Assembly: GCF_020524325.1 (NCBI RefSeq)
Contig: NZ_JAIVKY010000007.1
Span: 1 to 64,000, forward strand
Length of the DNA: 64,000 nt
Direction of reading: 5' to 3'
Origin: Sutcliffiella horikoshii
Lineage (GTDB): Bacteria > Bacillota > Bacilli > Bacillales > Bacillaceae_I
Position numbers and translations under genes: made by a program. The notes under the pieces were generated by a model that searched no databases, had not been told where the DNA came from, and was given only the letters and a program-made list of their open reading frames with translations. Below, piece after piece: positions 28,143 through 37,403 of this stretch (positions are counted from its first letter, which is position 1; each line of letters starts with the position of its first letter).

Positions 28143-28589
28143 ATGGCTTTCGATTATGACTTAGATTTTGAGAAGATAGATTTTCGTAAGAATCCTGAAC
28201 TGTATAGGGTTGGCAGGGGAGAACAGGGTGTCTTACTGGTGGAACCTTATAAAAGTGAAATCCTGCAGCATTGGCGCTTTAAGACTCCGGAAATTGCAAA
28301 GGAGTCATCAGAGAAAATCTATCAGATGTTTCTTGATTATAAGGAAAACGAGGATTTTGTCGGCATGGATATGGCAAGAAAATTTCTGCAGATGGGCTAT
28401 ACGCGAGCCCGCCGGTACACCAATTATAAAGGTGGGAAGAAATATGATGAGAAAGGAGAGGTAAATGAAAGGCAGATTGATCCTGTGAAAGCTGAATCAG
28501 CGGCTATCTTTAAGGAAAAATGGAAGCTTGCCAGGGAGGATAAGGATTATCTGAAGCGGAAGAAGAATCATCAGAAAGAATATGGGTAA
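28143..28589 (+). CDS. DUF4385 protein
   Basis: A 148-residue soluble, highly charged protein of the DUF4385 family. Conserved blocks are visible: FRKNPELYRVGRGEQGVLLV, HWRFKTPEIA, GMDMARKFLQMGYTRARRY and a Lys-rich C-terminus ending KEYG. Function is not known; the conserved basic aromatic stretch suggests nucleic-acid or phosphate binding, which is inference. GGGGGG lies 7 bases before the ATG. A decayed, internally deleted copy lies at 35185-35374. Confidence 0.85.
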   Translation: MAFDYDLDFEKIDFRKNPELYRVGRGEQGVLLVEPYKSEILQHWRFKTPEIAKESSEKIYQMFLDYKENEDFVGMDMARKFLQMGYTRARRYTNYKGGKKYDEKGEVNERQIDPVKAESAAIFKEKWKLAREDKDYLKRKKNHQKEYG

Positions 28590-28642
28590 AGGGATAGTAG
28601 CAATCCCGGACAGGGAAGAGTTTTTGCTCATATGCTTTTAAA

Positions 28643-28690
28643 AAAGAAAGCGAGTGAGTCTATTTAATAAGACTTTACTCGCTTTCAATA
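28643..28690. terminator. Bidirectional terminator between convergent genes
   Basis: GAAAGCGAGT (28646-28655) and ACTCGCTTTC (28676-28685), with a further AGTCT/AGACT pairing inside, form a long stem. A-rich on the left and T-containing on the right, it can serve the DUF4385 gene and the acylase gene. Confidence 0.75.
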
Positions 28691-28701
28691 TCCATTATTA
28701 T

Positions 28702-31101
28702 TTATTTTGGTTGTAAAACTAGCATCTTAGCTTCCTCACGATACTCATCACTCATAGATGTCTGATGGTATTTGCCTTCCGTCCAATCAACCATTTGATC
28801 ATGGTACCAAGGGCTCATTACATGTCCAGACTGACCTGGACCGACGACATTATAGCTCTCTAATGGGTTTTTCATGTCCACAATTGTTCTCCAGGCGGCG
28901 CCGTGGTTTACTTTTCCTGTTTCACTGTTCCAGCCGGCAGCTCCCACTGTCACCCTACTTCCTCTCATTGGAATAGACCCTTTTCTATTGAAAAGAAGGT
29001 GTAAAGGATTCACGGCTGACAATGGGTGAGAGAACTCGGCTGCATGCACTTCTCCCCACTTCCAATCAGCTGGATTTTCACCTTGGAAATCACTCGCTCG
29101 GTTAACGGCATTTGTGAGAGATTCCTGTAGAACGTTCTGTAAACCACCTTTTTCACTAATCCAGATACCTTCCTCTCCTTGATAAGCTTTCCGTATCAGT
29201 TGATCTACCACGTTGCCTTTTCCTGCAAAGAGCTTTAGTACGTCTTCATTAATCTGATCATGAAACAAAAAGTTAGAAATCTCTTCCATCCAAAAGTGGA
29301 AGAGTAAGGGGGCAGCTGAATCGGTACTGTCTGTAAAATCCCAACTTTCAAATGTCTCTAATGCTTCTCTATCAATCCCTCGAAGATTAGATACATCTGT
29401 ATTTTTTAATAGGATTGGGACAAACTCTTCTGCTTGGAGATTGTAATGGTCGAATTGAAGCTTCATCATATCATCTACGTTTAATTTCTCTTTTGATTCT
29501 AAAACGTCTTGAATTCTTTGCTGTCGATAGGGTTGAGCCCAAATATTGGATATGTGGTATGGATACTCCTCTCCTGCCACTTTATAATTTGCTGTTGCGA
29601 TATAACCTTCTGTGGGGTTTACAACGGTTGGAAGCTCATCCCATGGAATATATCCTTCCCATTCATATTCATCTGTCCAACCTGGTACCGGAAGTAAGCT
29701 ATCTCCTTTCTTTCGAATAGGGATAAGTCCATTCGCGCGGTACGCAATCGTGCCATCTGTAGAAGCAAAGACGAAATTCTGAGCTGGTGTATGAAAGTAT
29801 GTTAAGGCTTCTTTAAACTCCTCCCAGTTTGCTGCTTTGCTGAACTTCAATACAGCTTCGAGCTCCGTGGAAGGTTCTAGTGCCGTCCATTTCATGGCAA
29901 GTGCGGTATCCGCTTCTTCGTAATGTGCGAACTCAGACATGATTGGGCCGTGTCTAGTTTCTACCACCTCATAATCTAATGGTTTCTCGTCTTTAATAAA
30001 AATCTTTTCCTCTATTATTTCAGCAGTCTCCCATTTATCGTTATACAGGAACTCATGTTTGTTATCAGGGTTGCGCTTTTCTATGTAAAGATCCTGTACG
30101 TCAGGTCCAACGTTCGTCACACCCCAAGAAATGGTTTCATTTCGGCCAAGTATAATACCAGGAATCCCTGCAAAAATAACACCACTAACGTTAACCTCCG
30201 GGGATTTCAGGTGTGTTTCATACCATATTGCAGGAGTTGCCAACCCAAGATGCGGGTCATCCGCTAGTAACGGAAAACCAGATTCAGATTTTTCCCCGCT
30301 TACTACCCAATTATTACTTCCGTTAAATTCGTGGGGGATAACGGCTCCTGAAAAGCTTTTTCCAATATCAATCGTAGAGTCTTTTACAGCTTGAATAATG
30401 GCAAGATCATCTTCTGGATAGCTTGGAAAAAGTTCTAAGGCCTTTTCCTCCGGGAAGTTTTGAATTAGATGATGACGAAACGCCTGTCCTTCCCAATGCC
30501 CTCCAAGGTCAAAGGCCATGTATTTTCCAATCGTAATGGAATCCAAGTCAGTCCACTCTTCGGGTTCATACCCCATGATTGTAAATTCAATAGGAAGGGT
30601 ATTGGCTGTTTTAGCCTGTTTCATATATTGATTTACTCCTTCAGCATAGGAAGTTAATGCGTTCCTTGCTTCTTCAGAATAAAGATCGAGCGACTTTTCT
30701 GCAGCCCTTCTTAATCCTAACGTTCTAAAAAACTTATCCCGGTCAAGCGCTTGTTTTCCTACAACCTCACTTAGCATACCGGATGCTTGTCTTCTACTTA
30801 AATCCATTTGGAAAATGCGATCTTGTGCTGTTACATAGCCTTGTGCGAAAAAAAGATCATGCTGATTTTTTGCTTCAATATGAGGAGTACCTGCCTCATC
30901 TCGGTAGACACTTACAACATCTGTTAGTCCAGTTACTTCAATCGTTCCTTCTGTTTGCGGTACGCTCTTATTTATTAGCCAGAACAAGTAACCAACTGCA
31001 ACCATCGCAAGAAATAGAATAGCCAATGCTACCGATACAGTGACCTGCCATCGTCTTTTTCTAGGCCATAATCGAAACCCTTTCTTTATAACAACCTCCA
31101 C
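28702..31101 (-). CDS. Penicillin acylase family (Ntn) amidohydrolase
   Basis: A 799-residue enzyme of the penicillin G acylase type, which cleaves amides such as beta-lactam side chains, acyl-homoserine lactones or cyclic lipopeptides. An N-terminal membrane segment (about 20-42) anchors it outside the cell. The precursor is cut before the nucleophile Ser262 in NGSNNWVVSGEKS, giving alpha and beta chains; the alpha-chain signature YRDEAGTPHIEA and the beta-chain GRNETISWGVTNVGPDVQD are intact. The true substrate is not evident. The start is GTG with AAGGGGG 9 bases upstream. It is convergent with the DUF4385 gene and divergent from the M14 peptidase gene. Confidence 0.9.
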   Translation of the reverse strand: MEVVIKKGFRLWPRKRRWQVTVSVALAILFLAMVAVGYLFWLINKSVPQTEGTIEVTGLTDVVSVYRDEAGTPHIEAKNQHDLFFAQGYVTAQDRIFQMDLSRRQASGMLSEVVGKQALDRDKFFRTLGLRRAAEKSLDLYSEEARNALTSYAEGVNQYMKQAKTANTLPIEFTIMGYEPEEWTDLDSITIGKYMAFDLGGHWEGQAFRHHLIQNFPEEKALELFPSYPEDDLAIIQAVKDSTIDIGKSFSGAVIPHEFNGSNNWVVSGEKSESGFPLLADDPHLGLATPAIWYETHLKSPEVNVSGVIFAGIPGIILGRNETISWGVTNVGPDVQDLYIEKRNPDNKHEFLYNDKWETAEIIEEKIFIKDEKPLDYEVVETRHGPIMSEFAHYEEADTALAMKWTALEPSTELEAVLKFSKAANWEEFKEALTYFHTPAQNFVFASTDGTIAYRANGLIPIRKKGDSLLPVPGWTDEYEWEGYIPWDELPTVVNPTEGYIATANYKVAGEEYPYHISNIWAQPYRQQRIQDVLESKEKLNVDDMMKLQFDHYNLQAEEFVPILLKNTDVSNLRGIDREALETFESWDFTDSTDSAAPLLFHFWMEEISNFLFHDQINEDVLKLFAGKGNVVDQLIRKAYQGEEGIWISEKGGLQNVLQESLTNAVNRASDFQGENPADWKWGEVHAAEFSHPLSAVNPLHLLFNRKGSIPMRGSRVTVGAAGWNSETGKVNHGAAWRTIVDMKNPLESYNVVGPGQSGHVMSPWYHDQMVDWTEGKYHQTSMSDEYREEAKMLVLQPK

Positions 31102-31362
31102 ACCATAACGCCCCCTTATAATGACAACGCTTACAACTACCCAAATATTATTTTTATATTTATGAATAGTCAGAATTATTATACCACGGTAAGCAGGATC
31201 CTAGGTACATTAGGAGGTGTATTCTGTTATTAGTCAGAAAATATGAATAATTTTTCTCATCTCTCTAGTCTATAAGATTCATCTTTCGAAACCCGAAAGG
31301 AATTTAGCGAGGAATATAGAAATCCTCTATTGCAACTACATAAAAGCATGGAGGGATGTAGA

Positions 31363-32559
31363 ATGAATAAAGTTTGGAAAATTTTAAGTTCAACAGCTTT
31401 GGCAGCTTCTTTATTGGCTGTACCGACCATGGGTTCAGCTGATCCAGGGCCGAGTCCGCAGCAGGGAGAAACCCTGCCCATTAACGGCTATATTAATTAC
31501 GAGGAGCTTGGACGTAAATTAGAGCAGATTCAACAAACAAGCCAGGGAAAAGTAAACGTGGAAACTGCCGGCTATACAAATCAAGGACGTGGCATTTATA
31601 AGGCTTCTGTAGGTCATGGCGATAAGGTAGTGCTTATTCAAAGTGAAATCCACGGGAATGAGAAAACAGGTACAGTGGCACTTCTGAACATTTTGCAAAA
31701 CCTTGGTTCCAGCAACTCACCTGAAGTAAAAAGAATTTTGGAGGAGCTTACGATTGTAGTTATTCCTATGCTGAACGTGGATGGTTCCGAATTGAGCCGC
31801 CGTGGAAATGAGATGGAATGGGCAGAGGTTGTGGCAGCATTCCCTCAGCTTGCGGAAGTCTCGCCTGCTTGGAATTACTATACGTACTCTGGAGGGGGGT
31901 GGAACTACGATCAGAACCCAGGATTTGATGTGAACCGTGACTTCAACCCTGATCTAAACTATGTTCCACAGCCGGAAGATTTTCCTGGGGCATCCAATGC
32001 CTATGGGTGGTATATTACGCCTGAAGCACAAACGGTTAGAAACGTATATAAGGACTTAAAAGCGGAGTTTGGAAATGTGGATGTATTCGTGGACCTTCAT
32101 CACCAAGGATTCCCGTATATCGAAGGGACAGATGACAGGGTGACCATGTCAATCTCCGGTAAGTTCGTCACTGATCCAAACAGTCCTGGTGGTGAAAAGT
32201 ATGATGCTTATGCAGATAATTATGACTACGACTTCTCACGACAATTAAACCTGGCACTCTATGATGCTCTGCAGGCAAAAGGGGAATCGGGCTTCACGAA
32301 TATTTCTTTATACAATCAAGATATTGACCTCCCTGGAACGGCCCTTGGTTCCTTTGCATTAAATGGTAGCGGGACTGTTCTATTTGAAGTAAGCGGACAA
32401 ACACAGAATTTCGGGCAGAAGAAAAAAGGTCAGCTGGTGAAAACAGTAGAAACTGGCCTGATGGGTATCATTAACGGTGTAGCCGATGGCTCTGTAAACG
32501 AACTAGATCCTGAAAGATATGAGAATATTCCTTTAAGTTCAAGGACTCCGGGGTTTTAA
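31363..32559 (+). CDS. Secreted M14 zinc carboxypeptidase
   Basis: A 398-residue exported metallopeptidase. The signal peptide (about 1-27, ending MGSA) is followed by an M14 domain with zinc ligands H97 and E100 (IHGNEKTG) and H246 or H247 (DLHHQG), and catalytic E342 (VLFEVSGQ). It would trim C-terminal residues from peptides, or act on wall peptides; the exact substrate is unknown. The frame opens at 31330, but the ATG at 31363 gives a normal signal peptide and has GGAGGG 7 bases upstream. A strong terminator follows. Confidence 0.88.
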   Translation: MNKVWKILSSTALAASLLAVPTMGSADPGPSPQQGETLPINGYINYEELGRKLEQIQQTSQGKVNVETAGYTNQGRGIYKASVGHGDKVVLIQSEIHGNEKTGTVALLNILQNLGSSNSPEVKRILEELTIVVIPMLNVDGSELSRRGNEMEWAEVVAAFPQLAEVSPAWNYYTYSGGGWNYDQNPGFDVNRDFNPDLNYVPQPEDFPGASNAYGWYITPEAQTVRNVYKDLKAEFGNVDVFVDLHHQGFPYIEGTDDRVTMSISGKFVTDPNSPGGEKYDAYADNYDYDFSRQLNLALYDALQAKGESGFTNISLYNQDIDLPGTALGSFALNGSGTVLFEVSGQTQNFGQKKKGQLVKTVETGLMGIINGVADGSVNELDPERYENIPLSSRTPGF

Positions 32560-32610
32560 TCATTCGTTAGTAAAGGGGACACTGAATCCAAACTAGCTCC
32601 TCGGTGTCTA

Positions 32611-32645
32611 TGAAGCATCTGTTAACATAACAGATGCTTTTATTT
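32611..32645. terminator. Bidirectional terminator
   Basis: AAGCATCTGTT (32613-32623) and AACAGATGCTT (32629-32639) form a perfect 11-bp stem with T-rich flank on the right and A/T on the left. It separates the convergent M14 peptidase and acyltransferase genes and abuts the stop of the latter. Confidence 0.85.
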
Positions 32646-33716
32646 GGCTCCAAATAACATTTTTACAAAGCTAGAGCGTTTAATGAAAAGGTAATATAAT
32701 ATACCGATGGAGATGAACGTGAGTATGTTAATCAATATGAATTGAAACCACATAAATATAGAAGTCTGCTGCAAGTAATACCCAATTACCACGATTAATG
32801 TTTGGTGAAGTATATATATGGTGAATGCCATTTTATTTACAGCTGTAATCCATTCAATCTTTTTGTTCATATATGTTTTGAAGTAACCAATAATTGCAAA
32901 AATCCATGCAAAGGTGGTGATGGCATTTAGCAAGGTGAATAGTATCAGCGGAGTTGTAAAGCCATTTGTAATATGCAGCCAATATAAGCATAGCACAGCA
33001 CCCATGCTCACAATAGCAAGTATTAATAAGCGTGTTCGTTCTACCGCTATCATCCGCTCTATTTCCGATTCCTTTACGATGTATGCTCCGTAAAGAAAAA
33101 AAGTGAAAAAATAAAATGGGTTAAATTCCATACCTAAAAAGGTAATGTCAGTAATAAAAATAGGGACAATTAACAAATACAGAAACCACGAATGGGTAGA
33201 AGGGGTCACCATTCTCTTCTTATGCTGAATAAATCGGAAAACAGCGATGCTTACTAACGAGAACACAACTAAAAATAGTATGAACCACATGTGGGCTGGA
33301 GTAAATGTGCCAGTAAATCCGTCAATTTGTGAAAGGTCAAAAGTGAAAAATGTAGGATAATACTCCCAATAACTTGTATTAGCTGGAATGATTCCTTTAC
33401 TTAAGGATGCATAATATCCTTGCGGGGGTACAATCACTAAAACAGCAAAAATAAAGGGGATGAGCAATCGTTTAAGTCGATCGCGAATGAAGGCTCTATT
33501 GCTCCTGGACAGAAGGATAAAGTACGTACCTACACCAGAAACCAAGAAAAGAATTGGCATCCGCCATTGTGACAAAAAAATAGCAAACAGTTGTAATATC
33601 ATGCTTTCATCATCTTTAATGTAGAATGGATAATAATCATAAATCCTTGCAGAATGAAACGGGATTAACAACATTATAGCTATAACTCTTATCACATCTA
33701 TATAGTGTTTCCTCAT
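32640..33716 (-). CDS. Acyltransferase-3 family membrane protein
   Basis: A 358-residue protein with about ten membrane helices and the family N-terminus YIDVIRVIAIMLLIPFHSAR, including the conserved His in the first helix. Family members transfer acetyl, succinyl or other acyl groups to surface glycans or antibiotics (OafA, MdoC types); the acceptor here is unknown. GAGGG lies 9-10 bases before the ATG, and a TATAAT (complement of 33765-33770) about 50 bases upstream is a possible -10. It stands alone, with no glycan gene cluster beside it. Confidence 0.85.
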   Translation of the reverse strand: MRKHYIDVIRVIAIMLLIPFHSARIYDYYPFYIKDDESMILQLFAIFLSQWRMPILFLVSGVGTYFILLSRSNRAFIRDRLKRLLIPFIFAVLVIVPPQGYYASLSKGIIPANTSYWEYYPTFFTFDLSQIDGFTGTFTPAHMWFILFLVVFSLVSIAVFRFIQHKKRMVTPSTHSWFLYLLIVPIFITDITFLGMEFNPFYFFTFFLYGAYIVKESEIERMIAVERTRLLILAIVSMGAVLCLYWLHITNGFTTPLILFTLLNAITTFAWIFAIIGYFKTYMNKKIEWITAVNKMAFTIYILHQTLIVVIGYYLQQTSIFMWFQFILINILTFISIGILYYLFIKRSSFVKMLFGAK

Positions 33717-33891
33717 TAAATTACCCTCGCTCGCAACTAATTTTCAAACAATTTGCACAAACGTATTATACATGAATTAATTGGAGAGGAATACACAAAT
33801 ATATATAATATTTAGTTCTTTTGTACTATTAGTTTCTCTTTCCTCTACTTTAGGATGGTATACTGATGCTAGAGGGATTTCAATTTAATAT

Positions 33892-33999
33892 CTCTATAAA
33901 AAACATGGTATTGGTAGCTTGCTAAAGGCGTTTATTGTAAGAGTTAGAGAGAGAAAAGTATGGTGCAAATGTAAAATAATTCATAATGATATAGTATAG
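33892..33999 (+). pseudogene. Fragment of a GNAT acetyltransferase gene
   Basis: An open stretch of 35 codons after an in-frame stop at 33886 reads LYKKHGIGSLLKAFIVRV and continues to VWCKCK. This is the pattern of GNAT motif A (acetyl-CoA binding, R/K-x-x-G-I-G-x-x-L-L) plus the following strand with WC. There is no start, and the rest of the domain is missing. The remainder of the gene-free interval 33717-34071 is AT-rich, with no clear promoter for the GGDEF gene. Confidence 0.35.
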
Positions 34000-34071
34000 T
34001 AGAGTGTGAAAGACGTTTTTAATGAAATCCATCTGAAGCGATGTTTCAACGGATAAAAGGGATGTGTCGAG

Positions 34072-35184
34072 TTGTTATCTTTATTAAGTGATTTATTCAT
34101 AAATCTTTGTGTACTAGTTGCTTTAATTTTTATCTATTTGCAATTAAGATGGAAAATAAAGTTAGAGGAAAAATCTAGCATTAGCTCGATTATTATTGAT
34201 GGGTTTGCGGGAGGAATATTAGGTTATATTTTAATGAATTTTTCTATACAGGTAACATCTGAAACAATTGTAGATTTACGCTTCATCCCAGTCATGTTGA
34301 TAATATTGTTTATTGGAATACCGCATGCGATAATAAGCGCATTTTTGATTATACTCAGCAGATTTATTTTTGGTGTAACTGTTTCCGCGGTGGCAGCAAT
34401 GATCTTAATGGTAATTTTAATTATAGGTTTTATCTTCATTAATAGAATATATAAGAAATATAAGTTTGACCCGAATTCATATAAACATAGCCTATTTATG
34501 ATCATTTTCTCAAATATCGTATTTTGTATTATTATTTCATTTCTTGTTGAAGATATGGAACTGTTGAAAAGTCTGATACCTTCTTATTGGATTATCTCTA
34601 TAATAGGTGGCCTTACTTCTGTTTTCTTTGTTGAGTATATAAGGAAAACACAATACCTTTTAATGAAATATGAAAAAGAATCAACAACAGATTTTCTTAC
34701 TGGTTTAAATAATGTACGTCAATTCGATGCTATTTGGAATTCGCTCACAAGTAATGCTACTTCTAAAAATGAAAGGTTATCGTTGTTAATCATTGACATT
34801 GACCATTTTAAACAGGTCAATGACACATTCGGGCATCCGATCGGTGATATGATTTTAATAGAGTTAGGAAAGATCTTAAAAAGTAGTACTCGTTCTTTTG
34901 ATGTTGTGTCACGAAATGGGGGAGAAGAGTTTTCCGTTATTTTACCTGATTGTCCACATCATCTAGCGAAAGAAATAGCAGAGCGTATAAGGAAGGCAGT
35001 AGAAATACATAACTTTCACGTATCACCAAAGGAAACAGTTAAGTTAACTATTTCAATAGGAGTTGCCACCTATCCAGAAACAGTGAGTGATACTAATCAA
35101 ATTGTGGATATGGCAGATGAGTGTTTATACAAGGCAAAACGTTCAGGTAGGAATAGAGTCTGTGCAAATTATGATGGAGAATAA
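34072..35184 (+). CDS. Membrane diguanylate cyclase (GGDEF), 5TMR-LYT-like sensor
   Basis: A 370-residue protein with six hydrophobic segments (about 1-205) arranged like the 5TMR-LYT sensor, then a GGDEF domain (about 210-368). Active-site features are intact: DIDHFKQVNDTFGH and the signature RNGGEEFSV near 279-287. It should make c-di-GMP from GTP. The start is TTG at 34072 after AAAGGGATG. The stop abuts the decayed DUF4385 copy. Another GGDEF gene (46261) and an HD-GYP gene (36459) lie in the window. Confidence 0.88.
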   Translation: MLSLLSDLFINLCVLVALIFIYLQLRWKIKLEEKSSISSIIIDGFAGGILGYILMNFSIQVTSETIVDLRFIPVMLIILFIGIPHAIISAFLIILSRFIFGVTVSAVAAMILMVILIIGFIFINRIYKKYKFDPNSYKHSLFMIIFSNIVFCIIISFLVEDMELLKSLIPSYWIISIIGGLTSVFFVEYIRKTQYLLMKYEKESTTDFLTGLNNVRQFDAIWNSLTSNATSKNERLSLLIIDIDHFKQVNDTFGHPIGDMILIELGKILKSSTRSFDVVSRNGGEEFSVILPDCPHHLAKEIAERIRKAVEIHNFHVSPKETVKLTISIGVATYPETVSDTNQIVDMADECLYKAKRSGRNRVCANYDGE

Positions 35185-35374
35185 GGTGGCCGGAGAACAG
35201 GGGGAGTGCTGGTGGAGCCTTATAAAAATTAAATCTTGCAGTATTGGCGATTCAAGACCCCTGAAATCGCAGAGGAGTCATCCAGCAACTATCTTTAAGG
35301 AAACATGGAAGCTTGCCAGAGAGGATAAGTATTATCTAAAGGGAAAAAAAGAACACCAGGAGAAGTATGGGTAA
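35185..35374 (+). pseudogene. Decayed, internally deleted DUF4385 copy
   Basis: Nucleotides 35185-35290 align with the DUF4385 gene from about 28206, including GGAGAACAGGG, CTTATAAAA, TGGCGATTCAAGAC and GAGTCATC. The alignment then jumps to the 3' end: CTATCTTTAAGGAAA to the shared end AAGTATGGGTAA. About 190 bases corresponding to 28310-28502 are missing, the 5' end is lost and the frame is broken. An ORF through it exists only by chance fusion of frames. It lies directly after the GGDEF stop. Confidence 0.85.
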
Positions 35375-35380
35375 AAGATT

Positions 35381-35447
35381 GAGGGACAAATTCGTTTCCG
35401 TCTGCGCATAAAAGCGTAAGTCGGGTCGACGAATTTCTCCCTTTTTG
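35381..35447 (+). terminator. Hairpin terminator, possibly a GGGACA-family repeat
   Basis: GGGACAAATTCGT (from 35383) pairs with ACGAATTTCTCCC (35429-35441), one C-C mismatch, and is followed by TTTTT. The ends and the inner CGGGTCGACG resemble the repeat family at 42769-46171. Confidence 0.65.
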
Positions 35448-35660
35448 TTACTAATAAATAAAAAAATCTTCGTAATCGACAGTTGAATACAAATTATGAC
35501 AAAAAAACTATTGGATTATAAGTCTTATTTACTAGTATAATATACCTATTAATAAACTGATACTTACGTACTTCGGAATAAATCTAACCATTGTAAAAGC
35601 ATCTTTGTCAACATTCCGTTCTCAAGGTTAATCTAATAACACTTTAGAGGAGGAAGAAAA

Positions 35661-36365
35661 TTGAAAAAGATAATTGTATCGTTAGTAATGTTATGCTTGC
35701 TTTTTAGTGTGGTAGGATCGCCGGTTTTCGCATCAGAATCAAACACGAAGAAGGCTCTAGAGTTGATTGAAAAGACAAATCAAGAGATTGATATTAAGAT
35801 TGAAAAGGCTGTAACAAAAGCAGACAAGCTTCATTCTGACTTTCTTCAGGAATTGAGAGTTATTGAAGAAGGAAAAGAATTGGTAAAGTTAAAGAATGAA
35901 CAAAATAAAGTGATTCAGGAATTAAAAGAAGCTTCACAAGCTGAAAAAAATGATGAGAAAAAAATAGAGAAGCTTAATGAGAAAAACGCAAAATTAGAAG
36001 AGAATATGAAAAAAGAACTTGCAAAAATTGATGCTAAACTTCAAGCTATCGAAGCAGATATGAATGAAATTAGGGTATCCCTTTTAACTGCTGATGATAA
36101 AGATAAGAAAAAACTAAAAGAAAAAATGGATAAGTTAAAAGAAAAGCTAACTAAAAAAGATCAAATGTTTCAAGAAAATACGGAAAAGTACACAAAAGAG
36201 TTAGACAAGGTTATCACAGATGTTTTTGATGAAACATTGGAGATGTCTTCAAAGACAATCGGAAAAGCTGCTGAATTGGGAGTAGAAGCGGAATGTAGTT
36301 GGAAATTAGTTCGTTTTGCAGATCAGTGGGTATGGATTGATCCGATCAAAATAGTGGGATGGTAG
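35661..36365 (+). CDS. Exported coiled-coil protein
   Basis: A 234-residue protein with a signal peptide (about 1-24, ending PVFAS) and a long Lys/Glu-rich coiled coil (about 30-190). A less charged C-terminus has one Cys and a Trp-containing end (SWKLVRFADQWVWIDPIKIV). No enzymatic motif is seen. The tail WVWIDP is the most distinctive part and may be a binding patch; the role is unknown. The start is TTG, preceded by AGAGGAGGAAG. A TATAAT (35536-35541) about 120 bases upstream may be its -10. A terminator follows. Confidence 0.75.
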   Translation: MKKIIVSLVMLCLLFSVVGSPVFASESNTKKALELIEKTNQEIDIKIEKAVTKADKLHSDFLQELRVIEEGKELVKLKNEQNKVIQELKEASQAEKNDEKKIEKLNEKNAKLEENMKKELAKIDAKLQAIEADMNEIRVSLLTADDKDKKKLKEKMDKLKEKLTKKDQMFQENTEKYTKELDKVITDVFDETLEMSSKTIGKAAELGVEAECSWKLVRFADQWVWIDPIKIVGW

Positions 36366-36401
36366 GGCTTAGCTTTAATTAACAATATATAGTAAAGTTA
36401 A

Positions 36402-36436
36402 TAAAAGCGAGTTCTAGTATAGGACTCGCTTTTTAT
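36402..36436 (+). terminator. Terminator after the coiled-coil protein gene
   Basis: AAAGCGAGT and ACTCGCTTT pair around a 12-base loop and are followed by TTATT. Confidence 0.85.
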
Positions 36437-36458
36437 TAGGCGTAAAGGTGGGATTTAG

Positions 36459-37364
36459 ATGGAGTTCTTTAAGGTTGGTTTGAAGGGGTCTGCTATTGAA
36501 AAAGCTATGTTTAATTACACCGAGTTTAGCCTGTTATCCAGAGGTGATGGAGTAGAAATATTTCTTCAAACGATTGAAGAAGGGAAGTTTTTTTACTTAT
36601 ACCCCAGTGATAATCCGGAAGCTATAGAATTTTATTTTATTGTTTCAGGTCAAGTGTTGTGTGAGCAGGAGGATAAACAATTAAATTTAGGGCCAGAGGA
36701 ATACTTTACCGCAAGAGGATTAAAAGAACCTATCTATTTTTCAACCCTTTCAAAAGTTACTTTACTCTGTGTAGTTACAGAACAAACTTTTTTTCAAATA
36801 AGTGAAGAAGTTTCATCTTTATTTAAAATAATTAAGCAAGTGGAAGAGAAGGATAGATATACATATAACCATAGTGATCGAGTAGCTAGATATTCAATAA
36901 AAGTAGCGAAGAAATTAAAATTAAGAAAAGAAAGGTTGGAGAATTTAAGGGTTGCTTCTAGCCTCCATGATATAGGAAAAATCCATGTACCCATAGAAGT
37001 ATTAAATAAACCAAGTAGTTTAACAGATGAAGAATTTGCGATAATAAAAAAACACCCTATAGATGGCGCAAATATGATTAGAGATACCTATTATTCAGAA
37101 CTTGCGCCCATCATAGAGCAACACCACGAACGACTTAATGGAACAGGGTATCCTTATGGGTTAAAAGGTGAAGAAATATCAATTGAAGCCCAAATCATTG
37201 CGGTTTGTGATACATATGATGCGATGACAGAGGACCGAGCCTACAGAAAAGCTTATACCGCAGAATACGCTTTGGATGAGTTGAAACGATTAGTAGACAC
37301 GCATTATGATAGAAATATAGTAGAAGCATTTGAGAGAGTATTGTTGGAAGAAGGGGCATTATAG
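36459..37364 (+). CDS. HD-GYP phosphodiesterase with cupin-like N-terminus
   Basis: A 301-residue protein. The N-terminal half (about 1-120) looks like a cupin or cyclic-nucleotide-binding-type beta barrel (YFIVSGQVLCEQEDKQLNLG). The C-terminal half (about 130-298) is an HD-GYP domain with H170-D171 (LHDIGK), HHERLNGTGYPYGL (GYP at 230-232) and DTYDAMTEDRAYR. Such proteins usually hydrolyse c-di-GMP; here a bound small ligand may set activity. AAAGGTGG precedes the ATG. The next gene, 39 bases on, is a LacI-type regulator. Confidence 0.88.
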   Translation: MEFFKVGLKGSAIEKAMFNYTEFSLLSRGDGVEIFLQTIEEGKFFYLYPSDNPEAIEFYFIVSGQVLCEQEDKQLNLGPEEYFTARGLKEPIYFSTLSKVTLLCVVTEQTFFQISEEVSSLFKIIKQVEEKDRYTYNHSDRVARYSIKVAKKLKLRKERLENLRVASSLHDIGKIHVPIEVLNKPSSLTDEEFAIIKKHPIDGANMIRDTYYSELAPIIEQHHERLNGTGYPYGLKGEEISIEAQIIAVCDTYDAMTEDRAYRKAYTAEYALDELKRLVDTHYDRNIVEAFERVLLEEGAL

Positions 37365-37403
37365 TGTCCCCTCCCCCCCGTTCAACCCCTTTAGGAGGAA
37401 ATC

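Noticed and set aside
35087-35374. A 95-codon ORF running from the GGDEF gene into the DUF4385 relic
   Set aside because: It starts inside the GGDEF domain in another frame and shifts between relic frames; it is a chance fusion, not a gene.
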